Numbered from the stretch's first letter, positions 52,884 to 62,027 are shown. The stretch is 64,000 bases of DNA from Desulfobaculum xiamenense (GCF_011927665.1 NZ_JAATJA010000004.1:62001-126000), one strand, 5' to 3'. Numbers and translations are program-made. Notes: generated from the sequence alone by a model not told the origin.

Positions 52884-53483
52884 CTATGCCTCGTGGGATT
52901 CGAGGTAGTCGGCGATCATTCCGTCGTAGCGGTTGGTCTGGCGGAAGGTGAGGGCGGCCATGTCCTTGCGCAGGGCGAGGGGGGCCTTCATGCCGTTGGC
53001 TTCCAGCTCTTCGCGGATGCGCGCGTAGTGCTGCGGACCGGGGGCCACGAGGACGGAGTGGAAGTTCTTGGCGCTGGCGCGCAGCATGCAGGGACCGCCG
53101 ATGTCGATCTGCTCGACGGCGGCCTTGAGGTCCAGCCCGCGGGCGGCGGCCTCGGCGAAGTTGTAGAGATTGACGCACACGAGATCGAAGGGCGCGAGGT
53201 CGAGCTTCGCGAGGGTCTCCATGTGCTCGGGGTTGTCCTTGTCGGCGAGGATGCCGGCGTGGATGTGGGGGTGCAGGGTCTTGACCCTGCCGTTCATGAT
53301 TTCGGGGAAGCCGGTCACCTCACTGACGGAGGCCACACGAAGGCCAGCGTCGAGGAGCATTTTCCGGGTTCCGCCGGTAGAGAAGAGTTCCACGCCGTTC
53401 TCGGAGAGAAAGCGTGCGAAATCGACCAGTCCCGTCTTGTCGGTCACGCTCAGGATGGCGCGCCGAATGGACACAAGCTCCAT
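52884..53483 (-). CDS. purH: IMP cyclohydrolase (PurH N-terminal MGS-like domain, stand-alone)
   Basis: 199 residues from ATG 53483 (GCGAGG upstream). RRAILSVTDKTGLVDFAR, ELFSTGGTRKML, FPEIMNGRVKTLHPHIHAGIL and IDIGGPCMLRASAKN are the conserved stretches of the cyclohydrolase half of bifunctional PurH, which closes FAICAR to IMP, the last step of purine synthesis. The AICAR transformylase half is absent, and the gene ends cleanly, so the other activity must be encoded elsewhere, as in other deltaproteobacteria and archaea. Not part of the glycan or flagellar groups. Confidence 0.9.
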   Translation of the reverse strand: MELVSIRRAILSVTDKTGLVDFARFLSENGVELFSTGGTRKMLLDAGLRVASVSEVTGFPEIMNGRVKTLHPHIHAGILADKDNPEHMETLAKLDLAPFDLVCVNLYNFAEAAARGLDLKAAVEQIDIGGPCMLRASAKNFHSVLVAPGPQHYARIREELEANGMKAPLALRKDMAALTFRQTNRYDGMIADYLESHEA

Positions 53484-53591
53484 GTCGAAACCTCGCTTCT
53501 GGGGGTTTGGGTTCGGGAGGGCTGTGCCAGAAAACGGGGGTTTAGGCAAGGCGAGCGGGCGTCCCCTTCGCGCACGACGAGATGCCCGGCC

Positions 53592-53623
53592 CCCGGCCCG
53601 GCGCGAATCGCGCCGGAGCCGGG
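53592..53623. repeat. GC-rich hairpin between TPR gene and IMP cyclohydrolase gene
   Basis: Inverted repeat of 14 bp with one bulge (CCCGGC + CCGGCGCG pairing with CGCGCCGG + GCCGGG, loop AAT). It lies about 90 bp after the TPR gene stop on the minus strand. No U tract; could be a weak terminator or an extragenic palindrome. Confidence 0.3.
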
Positions 53624-53715
53624 AAACCAGGCAGGGGAGGGGAGATCATTGCGTCATCGGCAGCCGCGCGACGGATGGCCGGGAGGGATCCGAAGCCCGC
53701 GCCGCGCCGGAGCCG

Positions 53716-54279
53716 TTATGACCTGAGCTGTTCGAGCAGCTCGCGCGCCGCCTCGTGCGAGGGGTCGTTGGCGAGAATCTGCTCCAGATGCGCCATGGCC
53801 TCGTCGGTCCTGCCGAGGCAGGACAGGCAGCCCGCCAGAGAGTATCTGACGTCGTGCTTGAGCGGGGAGATGGCGAGAAAGTTTTCCATGTGGGGCAGGG
53901 TTTCCTCGATGCGGCCGAGGGTGTGCCCCAGCTGGACCATCATGAACACGGCGATGAGGTTTTCGGGGTTGCGCTCCAGCGCGCCCGCGAAGTGCCCGAA
54001 GGCCTCCTCGTGCCTGCCCAGTTCCATTTCCACGAGACCCATGCCCGCCAGCGACTTGTCGTCGGCATCGATGGACGCGGCCTTCGTGTAGAGTTGAAGG
54101 GCGTCATCGAGGTCGCCGCGCTGTACGGCGATGGTGGCAAGCCCGAGATAGGGATCGGGATGCACGCCATTACAGGTGACGGCCTTGCTGTAATACTCGT
54201 GGGCCTTTTCCAGATCGCCCATGAAGAGATAGCACTCTCCAAGTTCCTTGTTGATCTCGTAATCAAGATGGCTGCTCAT
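53716..54279 (-). CDS. tetratricopeptide repeat protein
   Basis: 187 residues from ATG 54279; GAGGAGGGG lies upstream. Four to five TPR units fill the protein: YEINKELGECYLFMGDLEKAHEYYSKA, PYLGLATIAVQRGDLDDAL, GMGLVEMELGRHEEAFGHF, and YSLAGCLSCLGRTDEAMAHLEQIL. No signal peptide. Function unknown; divergent from and adjacent to the flagellar operon, so it could have a flagellar or regulatory link, but nothing in the sequence proves this. Confidence 0.8.
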   Translation of the reverse strand: MSSHLDYEINKELGECYLFMGDLEKAHEYYSKAVTCNGVHPDPYLGLATIAVQRGDLDDALQLYTKAASIDADDKSLAGMGLVEMELGRHEEAFGHFAGALERNPENLIAVFMMVQLGHTLGRIEETLPHMENFLAISPLKHDVRYSLAGCLSCLGRTDEAMAHLEQILANDPSHEAARELLEQLRS

Positions 54280-54302
54280 CTCATTCCCCTCCTCTGGGAA
54301 TT

Positions 54303-54319
54303 CCGGGAACCGTTCCCGG
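54303..54319. promoter_or_regulatory. palindrome upstream of the TPR gene, possible operator
   Basis: CCGGGAAC-C-GTTCCCGG is a perfect 8-bp inverted repeat about 24 bp ahead of the TPR start codon on the minus strand. Could be a repressor site or a leader hairpin. Confidence 0.3.
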
Positions 54320-54505
54320 CACGAAAACACGATGCGCTCCGGCCGTTGGTCCGGCCGATCGGTGCGGCACATATGACCGCCCGCCCATCGTCATGCAATG
54401 CGTGTGCCACGGTGTGGGCGCAAGGGCATGGCGCGGGGGCGGCGTTGGTTTGTTTTCGCGGTAGGCTGGGGGGTTATGGGCGGGTGCGCCGTGGCGGCGA
54501 GGCGG

Positions 54506-54522
54506 TTGGCACAGGCGTTGCT
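54506..54522 (+). promoter_or_regulatory. sigma-54 promoter of the flagellar operon
   Basis: TTGGCAC (54506-54512), five bases, TTGCT (54518-54522) is a full match to the -24/-12 consensus with correct spacing. Expected transcription start near 54534, about 75 bp before flgB. Sigma-54 control of class II flagellar operons is well established, so RpoN and an FlrC/FleQ-like activator are expected. Confidence 0.85.
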
Positions 54523-54609
54523 TTATCCCCTGTGCGCACCGGGGCGGGGTCGGAACCCCGACGGGCGCACCGCGGCGCGATGCAGCGGGAAATGCAGGAG
54601 GAACGTGGG

Positions 54610-55020
54610 ATGAAGAGCCTTTTCGGATCGCATATCAACCTTACCGCAAAGGTACTGGACATGCGGCTCATGCGTCAAAATGTCGTCATGAGCAACCTGT
54701 CCAACATCACGACCCCGAACTACAAGGTCCAGCGTCTGGAATTCGAGAAGGATTTGCAGGCGGCCCTCGACCTCGACGCCCGGGGCAAGATGACGCGCAC
54801 GCAGGCCGACCACATCCCGCATGTTTTCGAGGCGGGGCAGTTCGGCCCCGATCTCGCCTCGAACCTGAAGCACCGCGTGATTCACGGCGAGGACAACGTG
54901 GACCTCGACAAGGAAATGTCCATCATGGCCAAGAACAGCCTTGCCTACAACGCGTTGACCACCGTCATTAAGAAGAATTTCGAGGGGATGACCAACATCA
55001 TCTCCGAAGGAGGGCGATAG
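54610..55020 (+). CDS. flgB: flagellar proximal rod protein FlgB
   Basis: 136 residues; AGGAGG eight bases before ATG 54610. VLDMRLMRQNVVMSNLSNITTPNYKVQRLEFEKDL is the N-terminal rod-protein motif, and DNVDLDKEMSIMAKNSLAYNALTTVIKK the C-terminal one. Forms part of the rod that joins the MS ring to the distal rod; secreted by the flagellar export apparatus rather than Sec. First gene of an operon that runs to fliI. Confidence 0.95.
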   Translation: MKSLFGSHINLTAKVLDMRLMRQNVVMSNLSNITTPNYKVQRLEFEKDLQAALDLDARGKMTRTQADHIPHVFEAGQFGPDLASNLKHRVIHGEDNVDLDKEMSIMAKNSLAYNALTTVIKKNFEGMTNIISEGGR

Positions 55021-55023
55021 ACC

Positions 55024-55464
55024 ATGATGGATTTCATGACCGCACTCGACATCGCCGCGTCCGGACTGTCCACCGAACGCACGAGCATGAACATCACGTC
55101 CATGAACCTCGCCAACGCCAAGACCACCCGCACGCCGGAGGGCGGTCCCTACCGCCGCCGCGCAGTGGTCCGCGCCACGGCCGACGTGGATTCCCCCTTC
55201 TCCAAGGTGATGCAGGACTCCATGAGCCGCGAGCTGAAAGGCTCCCGCGTGCTGGGCATCGCCGAGGACTCCCGTCCCATGAAGCGCGTCTTCGAGCCGG
55301 GACACCCCGATGCCGACCCGCAGGGCTACGTGTCCTACCCGGACATCAACGTCGTCGAGGAAATGACGAACATGCTGACGGCATCGCGCGCCTACGAGGC
55401 CGGGGTGACCTCCATCCAGTCCATCAAGGGCATGTACTCCAAGGCCCTTGAGATAGGCCGCTAG
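55024..55464 (+). CDS. flgC: flagellar proximal rod protein FlgC
   Basis: 146 residues, three bases after flgB; GGAGGG lies nine bases upstream. ALDIAASGLSTERTSMNITSMNLANAKTTRTPEGGPYRR and the C-terminal DINVVEEMTNMLTASRAYEAGVTSI are diagnostic. Length is usual for the family. Rod component exported with FlgB and FliE. Confidence 0.96.
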   Translation: MMDFMTALDIAASGLSTERTSMNITSMNLANAKTTRTPEGGPYRRRAVVRATADVDSPFSKVMQDSMSRELKGSRVLGIAEDSRPMKRVFEPGHPDADPQGYVSYPDINVVEEMTNMLTASRAYEAGVTSIQSIKGMYSKALEIGR

Positions 55465-55483
55465 GCGAAGGGGGAGATTCATC

Positions 55484-55921
55484 ATGGTCGATATCCGTAG
55501 CGCAGCGCTTTCCGCATACCGCACCGCCATGCAGAGCGGCAGCATCAACGGCGTGGGCGGCGTGAAGCCGCTGTCGAAGGCTTCCCCCGCGTCGTCGAGC
55601 TTCGCCCGCGCGGTGGACACCGAGGTCCGCCGTCAGCGCATGGACGATCCTATCGCCACGGCCCGCGCCGAGGAGACCGCCAAGCATTTCATGAAGGTCC
55701 AGAAGCCCTTCACCGAGACGGTCACCGACTCCCTGCATAAGGTCAACGAGCTCGACGCCGTCAAGACGTCCATGATTGAGGAGTTCGCCTCGGGACGCTC
55801 GCAGAATGTGCATGAGCTGATGATCAGCCTCCAGAAGGCGGGCCTTGCCATGCGCATGACCTCCGCCGTGCGCAACAAGGTGCTGGAGGCCTACAAGGAA
55901 CTTTCGCGGATGCAGTTCTAG
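55484..55921 (+). CDS. fliE: flagellar hook-basal body protein FliE
   Basis: 145 residues, longer than the ~105 of enteric FliE because of an N-terminal extension with a Gly/Ser-rich stretch (SGSINGVGGVKPLS). The conserved C-terminal half (SRSQNVHELMISLQKAGLAMRMTSAVRNKVLEAYKELSRMQF region) is intact. It joins the MS ring to the rod. GGGGGAG precedes ATG 55484. Confidence 0.93.
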   Translation: MVDIRSAALSAYRTAMQSGSINGVGGVKPLSKASPASSSFARAVDTEVRRQRMDDPIATARAEETAKHFMKVQKPFTETVTDSLHKVNELDAVKTSMIEEFASGRSQNVHELMISLQKAGLAMRMTSAVRNKVLEAYKELSRMQF

Positions 55922-55953
55922 CCGCATCCTGACACGTCATCCACGGAGCGACC

Positions 55954-57564
55954 ATGCCCCCGTTTCTGAACGACACACTCGACAGGGCCAAATCCTTCTG
56001 GGGAAGGACCACCGTCTCCCAGCGCGTCCTCATCGCCGGGCTGACGGTGACGGTCATCGTCACCTTCTTCCTGCTTATCTTCTGGCTCAACCAGCCCGAC
56101 TACCGCGTGCTGTACTCGCGCCTGTATCCCGAGGACGCGTCCAGCGTGGTGCAGATGCTCCAGAAGGAAGGCGTGAAGTACAAGCTCGGCGAGAACGGCT
56201 CCACCATCATGGTCCCCGCCGATCAGGTCTACGACCTGCGGCTCAAGGTCGCTGGCGAGGGCAAGATCCACGGGCAGGGCATCGGCTTCGAGATTTTCGA
56301 CGAGGTCAAGGTCGGCCAGACGGACTTCGTGCAGCGCATCAACTACCAGCGCGCCCTGCAGGGCGAACTGGCGCGCACCATCAGCGAGTTCCCACAGGTG
56401 GAGCGCGCACGCGTGCATCTGGTCCTGCCGCAGAAGACGCTGTTCCTCGAAGAGAAGTCCGAGCCGTCGGCCTCCGTGGTGATCAAGCTCAAGCAGGGCG
56501 AGAAGCTCACCCCCGAGGAAGTCAACGGCATCGTCAATCTGGTGTCCATGGCCGTGGAAGGCCTCTCGACGGAACGCATCACCGTGGCCGACACCAAGGG
56601 CGAGATCATCTATTCCCCCAAGGAGTCGTCCGACTCCCTCTCCACCACGCAGCTCGAACAGAAGAACAGCGTGGAGCACGCCCTTGAGCTGCGCATCGAG
56701 GAGATGCTGTCTCCGCTGTACGGTCCCGGCCGTGTCATCGCCAAGGTCAACGCCGATCTGGACTTCAGCCGGAAAACGACGCACAAGGAGGAATACGACC
56801 CCGAGAGCGCCGTCATCCGCAGCGAACAGCGCAGCGAGGAAACCCAGCAGGGTGCCGCCAACCTCCAGTCCGGCGTTGCCGAACCGAATTTCCGTGGCGA
56901 CGGCCCGGGCGGCGCGGTCTCCAACCAGCAGGCCACCCGCGAGACCAGAACCACCAACTACGAAATCAACAAGATCGAGCAGGAGATCGTCTCCCCCATC
57001 GGCGAGCTGGACCGGCTGACCGTGGCCGTCATCGTCGATGGCGTGTACACCGACGTGCTCGACGCCGATGGCAAGACCACTGGCGAATTCTCCTTTGCCC
57101 CGCGCGATGCGCAGGAACTGGCGCGCATCCGTCAGCTCGTTTCCAATGCCGTGGGACTGGACGAGGTGCGCGGCGATACCATAGAGGTATCGAGCATCTC
57201 CTTTGGCGGACCGGAACAGGAAATCAGGGCCGACCTCGCGCAGATCATCCTTGAATACGTGCAGCGGCTGGGCAAGCCGTTCCTCAACGGACTGCTGATC
57301 TTCCTGTTCCTCGTACTCGTGGTGAGGCCCGTGGTCATGGCCCTCATTCGGCCCAAGACCGAGGTCGAGGGCGTGGAGGGCATCGCCGGACTGCCCGAGG
57401 GCGAGGGCCGCATCGCCCTTTCCGAGGGCGAGGAAGAGGAGGAGCTGGAGGCGCTGCGCAAGCTCGATGACATTCGCGCCCACGCCCTGCAACTTTCCGA
57501 GCAGAACATGGACGGCGCGATGGCCATCATCAAGACCTGGCTCAAAGAGGAGGCCACCACGTAA
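55954..57564 (+). CDS. fliF: flagellar MS-ring protein FliF
   Basis: 536 residues. Two membrane helices bracket a large periplasmic part: about 24-46 (VLIAGLTVTVIVTFFLLIFWL) and about 445-470. YRVLYSRLYPEDASSVVQMLQ and FVQRINYQRALQGELARTISEF are the ring-building motifs. The acidic C-terminal tail (EEEEELEALRKLDDIRA) is the FliG-binding region. TAATG overlap joins it to fliG. Confidence 0.97.
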   Translation: MPPFLNDTLDRAKSFWGRTTVSQRVLIAGLTVTVIVTFFLLIFWLNQPDYRVLYSRLYPEDASSVVQMLQKEGVKYKLGENGSTIMVPADQVYDLRLKVAGEGKIHGQGIGFEIFDEVKVGQTDFVQRINYQRALQGELARTISEFPQVERARVHLVLPQKTLFLEEKSEPSASVVIKLKQGEKLTPEEVNGIVNLVSMAVEGLSTERITVADTKGEIIYSPKESSDSLSTTQLEQKNSVEHALELRIEEMLSPLYGPGRVIAKVNADLDFSRKTTHKEEYDPESAVIRSEQRSEETQQGAANLQSGVAEPNFRGDGPGGAVSNQQATRETRTTNYEINKIEQEIVSPIGELDRLTVAVIVDGVYTDVLDADGKTTGEFSFAPRDAQELARIRQLVSNAVGLDEVRGDTIEVSSISFGGPEQEIRADLAQIILEYVQRLGKPFLNGLLIFLFLVLVVRPVVMALIRPKTEVEGVEGIAGLPEGEGRIALSEGEEEEELEALRKLDDIRAHALQLSEQNMDGAMAIIKTWLKEEATT

Positions 57565-58559
57565 TGAGCCTTTCCGGACCGCACAAGACAGCCATCCTGC
57601 TGCTGGCCATGGGCGAGAAGTTCACCTCCGAGGTGTTCAAGCGGCTCGATCGCACCGAGATCGCCCAGATTTCCAAGGCCATGGTGGAGATGGAGACCAT
57701 ACCCAAGGAGCAGGTGGAAGAGGTGCTTCGCGAGTACCACCACCAGCTCATCCTCAACGCCGAGATGCTCATGGGCGGTCCCGACACCGTCAAGAAGCTG
57801 CTCATGAAGAACCTCGACTCCGAGACCGCCAAGTACATCCTCGACGCGCTCGATCTCGACACCGGCCCGGCTCCGTTCCGCGAACTGGAGAACGTCAGCC
57901 CGCGCATCCTGTCGCAGATTCTGCGCAACGAGCATCCGCAGACGCTGGCCCTCATCCTCGGCCACCTGCACCCGGATCAGGCCGCCGACCTGTTGCAGGC
58001 GCTGCCCGCCGGTGTGCGGCCCGAGATTCTCATGCGTCTGGCCCGGCTGGAGGCCGTGGCCGAGGAAATGCTCCTCGAAGTGGACAAGGTGCTCCAGAGT
58101 CAGCTCATCGCCATGGGCGGCAAGGAAGGCAAGAAGGTCGGCGGCGTGCAGGCCGTGGCCGAAATCCTCAACGCCGTGGACCGCGCCACCGAGGAAGAGG
58201 TCCTTTCCGAGATCGAGGAGGAATCCTCGCAGATGGCCGAGGACATCCGCAACCTCATGTTCGTGTTCGAGGACATTCGCGCGCTGGACGACCGCTCCAT
58301 CCGCGAACTGCTCAAGGAGGTCTCCAACGAGGACCTGACCAAGGCCCTCAAGGGGTCTACCGAGGATCTTCAGGAAAAGTTCTTCAAGAACCTGTCGGAA
58401 CGCGCCGCCACCATGATTCGAGAGGATCTCGAAATCATGGGCCCGGTGCGCCTGTCCGAGGTCGAAAGCTCGCAGCAGAACATCGTCAAGATCGTTCGCA
58501 GGCTGGAGAGCGAGGGACGCATCATGATCGGCCGCGGAGGCGGAGATGTCTTTGTCTGA
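57564..58559 (+). CDS. fliG: flagellar motor switch protein FliG
   Basis: 331 residues, usual length. Starts LSGPHKTAILLLAMGEKF; middle-domain EHPQTLALILGHL; C-terminal torque helix region MIREDLEIMGPVRLSEVESSQQNIVKIVRRLE keeps the charged residues that interact with MotA. Couples stator torque to the MS ring. It overlaps fliH by 14 bp. Confidence 0.97.
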   Translation: MSLSGPHKTAILLLAMGEKFTSEVFKRLDRTEIAQISKAMVEMETIPKEQVEEVLREYHHQLILNAEMLMGGPDTVKKLLMKNLDSETAKYILDALDLDTGPAPFRELENVSPRILSQILRNEHPQTLALILGHLHPDQAADLLQALPAGVRPEILMRLARLEAVAEEMLLEVDKVLQSQLIAMGGKEGKKVGGVQAVAEILNAVDRATEEEVLSEIEEESSQMAEDIRNLMFVFEDIRALDDRSIRELLKEVSNEDLTKALKGSTEDLQEKFFKNLSERAATMIREDLEIMGPVRLSEVESSQQNIVKIVRRLESEGRIMIGRGGGDVFV

Positions 58560-59277
58560 CGGACAGGGCAAGCGGCAGGGGCGCATCGTCGTGGGCCTTG
58601 GCGGCAACGGCCTCTCGCAGGAGACGCTGGAGCGCATGCAGGGCACCTCGCGCGGGTGGTCGGCGCATACCGAAGAGGAATACATGCGCCGCGTGCAGGA
58701 AAAGGCCGCGGACCGTGCCCGCGAGATCGTTGCCGATGCCATGCGCGAGGCGCAGGAGATTCGCGAGCGTGCCTTTCACGAGGGACTGAACGAGGCCGCG
58801 GCGCAGTGTCAGGCCCAGCTCGACGCCGCCGTGGACCAGTCTGCCATCACCCTTGCGCAGGCCATGAGCGCCGTGCAGGAAGGCAGCGACGCCATCTGGC
58901 AGCGCCACCGTCAGGACATTGTCACTCTCGTTCGCCTTGCGGTGGAGCGCCTTTTGGCCGTGGAACTCGATTCCCGCCGTGAGGAGGTGCTTGCCGCGCT
59001 GCTCGATCAGGCCCTTGACGCCATCGACACGCACAAGGGCCTCGTCATCCGCATTCGGCCCGAGGACGAGGAAATCATGCAGGCGCTACTTGAACGCGCC
59101 AAGGCCGCGCATCCGGACCTCGAACGCTGGGGACTGCGGGTCGATCCCGCCCTCGCGCAGGGCGGCATGGTCCTCGAAAGCGAGGAGGGCATGGTGGATA
59201 ATTCCGTGTCCGGGCGCTTCGCGGCCGTTGCACCGGTCTTCGATCAGCTCGGCATCGTCAACGGAGACAACCGGTGA
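58546..59277 (+). CDS. fliH: flagellar export ATPase regulator FliH
   Basis: 243 residues. A long charged helical segment (about 45-110) holds spaced small/charged residues (RVQEKAADRAREIVADAMREAQEIRERA), followed by a C-terminal part that binds FliI (DIVTLVRLAVERLLAVEL, WGLRVDPALAQGGMVLESEEGMVDNSV). Position between fliG and fliI supports the assignment. Ends in GTGA with fliI. Confidence 0.9.
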   Translation: MSLSDGQGKRQGRIVVGLGGNGLSQETLERMQGTSRGWSAHTEEEYMRRVQEKAADRAREIVADAMREAQEIRERAFHEGLNEAAAQCQAQLDAAVDQSAITLAQAMSAVQEGSDAIWQRHRQDIVTLVRLAVERLLAVELDSRREEVLAALLDQALDAIDTHKGLVIRIRPEDEEIMQALLERAKAAHPDLERWGLRVDPALAQGGMVLESEEGMVDNSVSGRFAAVAPVFDQLGIVNGDNR

Positions 59278-60653
59278 GCCTCGATCCGCGCGGCTGCATA
59301 GCCCTGCTTCGCGATACCAACCCCTGCCAGACCTACGGCAAGGTCAGCAAGGTGGTCGGTCTCATCGCCGAAGGGCGCGGCATCAAGGCCCCCCTTGGCG
59401 CGGTGTGCGAGCTTTTGCCCGACGGCCGCGCCGAGAACGCCATCTACGCCGAGGTCGTCGGCTTCCGCGAGGGCGCGAGCCTGTTCATGCCCTACGGCGA
59501 GATGCGCGGCATCCGGCCCGGCTCCCTTATCCGCAATACGGCTACCCCGCCCCTGTTCCCGGTGGGTCGCAATTTTCTCGGCCGCGCCGTGGACGCCTTC
59601 GGCGCGCCCCTCGACAACGGCACGCCCATTGCCCCGGCCGCCTACTATCCTCTCTACGCCAATCCGCTCAACCCGCTGGACCGTCCGCGCATTCAGGAGC
59701 CGCTGGACGTGGGCGTGCGCGCCATCAATGGCCTGCTCACTCTCGGCAAGGGGCAGCGCGTGGGCATCATGGCCGGTTCCGGCGTGGGCAAGTCTACCCT
59801 CATGGGCATGATGGCCCGCTACACCCGCGCCGACGTCAACGTCATCGCCCTTGTCGGCGAACGCGGCCGTGAGGTGCTGGAATTCATCGAGAAGGATCTC
59901 GGTCCCGAGGGTATGGCCCGTTCCGTGCTCGTGGTCGCCACGTCGGACATGAGCCCGCTGGTGCGCATGCGCGCGGCCTACGCCGCCTCGGCCATGGCCG
60001 AATACTTTCGCGATCAGGGCAAGGACGTGCTGCTCATGATGGACTCGGTGACCCGCTTCGCCATGGCCGCCCGCGAGGTTGGCCTCGCCGCCGGGGAGCC
60101 GCCCACCACGCGCGGCTACACACCGTCGGTCTTCGCCGCGCTGCCGAAACTTCTGGAACGCGCCGGGCGCTCGGTCAACGGCACCATCACCGGCATCTAC
60201 ACCGTGCTCGTGGATGGCGACGACTTCAACGAGCCGGTGGCGGACTCCGTGCGCTCCATCCTCGATGGACACATTGTGCTCACACGCGATCTGGCCGATC
60301 AGGGCCACTATCCCGCCATTGATGTGCTGAAAAGCGTGTCCCGTTTGCGTTCCGATGTGACCCCACGCGACATGCTGCGTGTGGGGCAGGACTTTATCCG
60401 CCTGCTCGCCACGTACAACCGTGTGGAGGACATGGTGAACATCGGCGCGTACGCGCGCGGTTCCAACGCCGAGATCGACGCGGCCCTCGACATGATCGGT
60501 CCCCAGCGGGCCTTTCTGCAGCAGGAAGTGGGCAGCGGATCGACGCTGGAGGAAAGCTTCGCGAATCTCGCCGCGCTCATGGGGGGCGCGGGCAAGCTGG
60601 CCCCGGCGCAGGCCCAGAACGCGCGCGCCGGTCGCGGCAACGCCCGGCGCTGA
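59274..60653 (+). CDS. fliI: flagellar protein export ATPase FliI
   Basis: 459 residues from GTG 59274. Walker A GSGVGKST (about 166-173), VGERGREVLEFIEKDLG, Walker B DVLLMMDSVTRFA, and the GSYTA-equivalent GIYTVLVDGDDFNEPV. F1-beta-like ATPase that energises type III flagellar export with FliH. The protein is full length. A strong terminator follows, so the operon ends here; fliJ is not the next gene in this window. Confidence 0.97.
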   Translation: MSLDPRGCIALLRDTNPCQTYGKVSKVVGLIAEGRGIKAPLGAVCELLPDGRAENAIYAEVVGFREGASLFMPYGEMRGIRPGSLIRNTATPPLFPVGRNFLGRAVDAFGAPLDNGTPIAPAAYYPLYANPLNPLDRPRIQEPLDVGVRAINGLLTLGKGQRVGIMAGSGVGKSTLMGMMARYTRADVNVIALVGERGREVLEFIEKDLGPEGMARSVLVVATSDMSPLVRMRAAYAASAMAEYFRDQGKDVLLMMDSVTRFAMAAREVGLAAGEPPTTRGYTPSVFAALPKLLERAGRSVNGTITGIYTVLVDGDDFNEPVADSVRSILDGHIVLTRDLADQGHYPAIDVLKSVSRLRSDVTPRDMLRVGQDFIRLLATYNRVEDMVNIGAYARGSNAEIDAALDMIGPQRAFLQQEVGSGSTLEESFANLAALMGGAGKLAPAQAQNARAGRGNARR

Positions 60654-60677
60654 AGCGCATCCGCCAATGCATATTTC

Positions 60678-60719
60678 AAAGGCCCGTTCCTCTCGTGGGG
60701 GAACGGGCCTTTGCATTTT
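60678..60719 (+). terminator. Rho-independent terminator after fliI
   Basis: 13-bp perfect stem AAAGGCCCGTTCC (60678-60690) / GGAACGGGCCTTT (60700-60712), 9-nt loop, then GCATTTTC. Ends the flagellar transcript. Confidence 0.85.
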
Positions 60720-60728
60720 CGGACGCCG

Positions 60729-60767
60729 AAAAACAGAGCCCCCGGCATAAAGGGGGGTGCCGGGGGC
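60729..60767 (-). terminator. Rho-independent terminator after ald
   Basis: On the minus strand a 10-bp stem GCCCCCGGCA/TGCCGGGGGC (60767-60758 and 60747-60738) is followed by TCTGTTTTT. It lies about 50 bp past the ald stop and faces the fliI terminator. Confidence 0.8.
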
Positions 60768-60816
60768 CATGGTGCGGGAGGTATACCGCAAAACAGGGAT
60801 GATGTGAGAGTACGCT

Positions 60817-61920
60817 TTAGAGGATGACCTCTGGTGCCGATGCAGGGAGGCCAAAAGCCTCGCCAACGGCGGGGCACGTCAGTGTGCCCTTGTATGTATT
60901 CAATCCACCCCGGAGTGCGGCGTCGGCGCGCAGGGCATCAAGGCCGGCGTCGGCGAGCTTGAGCACGTAGGTGATGGTTTGGTTCGTGAGTGCGAACGTG
61001 GAGGTGCGGGGCACGGCTCCGGGCATGTTCGTCACGCCGTAATGCACCACGCCATCGATCTCGTAGATCGGGTCGGCATGGGTGGTGGGCTTTATGGTTT
61101 CGATGCAGCCGCCCTGATCGATGGCCACGTCCACGATGACCGATCCGGGTTTCATGGTCTTCACCATGTTGGCCGTGACCAGCTTCGGGGCCTTGGCGCC
61201 GGGAATGAGTACCGCGCCGATGAGCAGGTCCGCGTACTGCACGGCCTGACGGATGTTGTGCTCCGTCGAGGTCATGGTGATCAGCCGTCCGCCGAACACG
61301 TCGTCCATGTACACCAGCCGGTGGTGGTTGATGTCGATCATGGTGACCTGCGCGCCGAGGCCGAGGGCGATCTTGGCTGCGTTGGTGCCGACGATGCCCG
61401 CGCCGAGGATAACCACCGCGCCCGGAGACACGCCGGGCACGCCGCCAAGCAGAATGCCGCGTCCGCCCTGCGAGCGCTCCAGATAGCGTGCGCCCACCTG
61501 TGCGGCCATGCGGCCAGCCACTTCGCTCATGGGCATGAGTAGCGGCAGGGTGCGGTCCGGAAGCTGGACGGTCTCGTAGGCGATGGCCGTGCAGCCGGAA
61601 TCGAGCAGTGCCTTGGTCAACGGTTCGTCCGCGGCAAGGTGGAGATAGGTGAAGAGGATCAAATCCTCCCGCAGGTACCCGTACTCGGAGGCGATGGGTT
61701 CCTTGACCTTGACCACCAGCTCGGCGGCCCAGGCTTCGGCGGTGCTGACGATGCGTGCGCCGACGGCGGAGTATTCCTCGTCGGTGATGCCGCTGCCGAG
61801 ACCGGCCCCGCGTTCCACGAGCACCTCGTGGCCACGCTTGGTCAGGCTCTTCACGCCGCCGGGGGTCATTGCGACCCGGTTCTCCAACGTTTTGACTTCC
61901 TTGGGGACACCGATGATCAT
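60817..61920 (-). CDS. ald: alanine dehydrogenase
   Basis: 367 residues from ATG 61920. MIIGVPKEVKTLENRVAMTP, GAGLGSGITDEEY, the Lys-containing VVKVKEPI, and the NAD loop VVILGAGIVGTNAAKIA are all present; AIDQGGC and TNMPGAVPRTSTFAL follow. Converts L-alanine to pyruvate and ammonia with NAD, cytosolic. The Lrp-type gene 107 bp upstream, same strand, is its probable regulator. A 7-bp inverted repeat TTCCGCC/GGCGGAA (61953-61970) lies in the leader. Confidence 0.95.
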   Translation of the reverse strand: MIIGVPKEVKTLENRVAMTPGGVKSLTKRGHEVLVERGAGLGSGITDEEYSAVGARIVSTAEAWAAELVVKVKEPIASEYGYLREDLILFTYLHLAADEPLTKALLDSGCTAIAYETVQLPDRTLPLLMPMSEVAGRMAAQVGARYLERSQGGRGILLGGVPGVSPGAVVILGAGIVGTNAAKIALGLGAQVTMIDINHHRLVYMDDVFGGRLITMTSTEHNIRQAVQYADLLIGAVLIPGAKAPKLVTANMVKTMKPGSVIVDVAIDQGGCIETIKPTTHADPIYEIDGVVHYGVTNMPGAVPRTSTFALTNQTITYVLKLADAGLDALRADAALRGGLNTYKGTLTCPAVGEAFGLPASAPEVIL

Positions 61921-62027
61921 GGGCACAATCCTCGTGTTGGATGTTGGCTCATTTCCGCCTTGGGGCGGAACCGGTAACGATAAGGCGCGCGGGCGGAACC
62001 CGTTTGCTCCGTCCACGCTCGTCTTCG

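Larger units (their letters stand above)
54280..54609. other. intergenic region between the TPR gene and the flagellar operon
   Basis: 330 bp between divergent genes. It holds a palindrome at 54303-54319, a direct repeat TCCGGCCG (54339-54357 region), and a strong sigma-54 promoter at 54506-54522. No ORF with a ribosome binding site was found. Confidence 0.55.

Noticed and set aside
52884-53483. Frameshifted or truncated purH
   Set aside because: The reading frame ends cleanly and no transformylase-like sequence follows; a stand-alone cyclohydrolase is a known arrangement.
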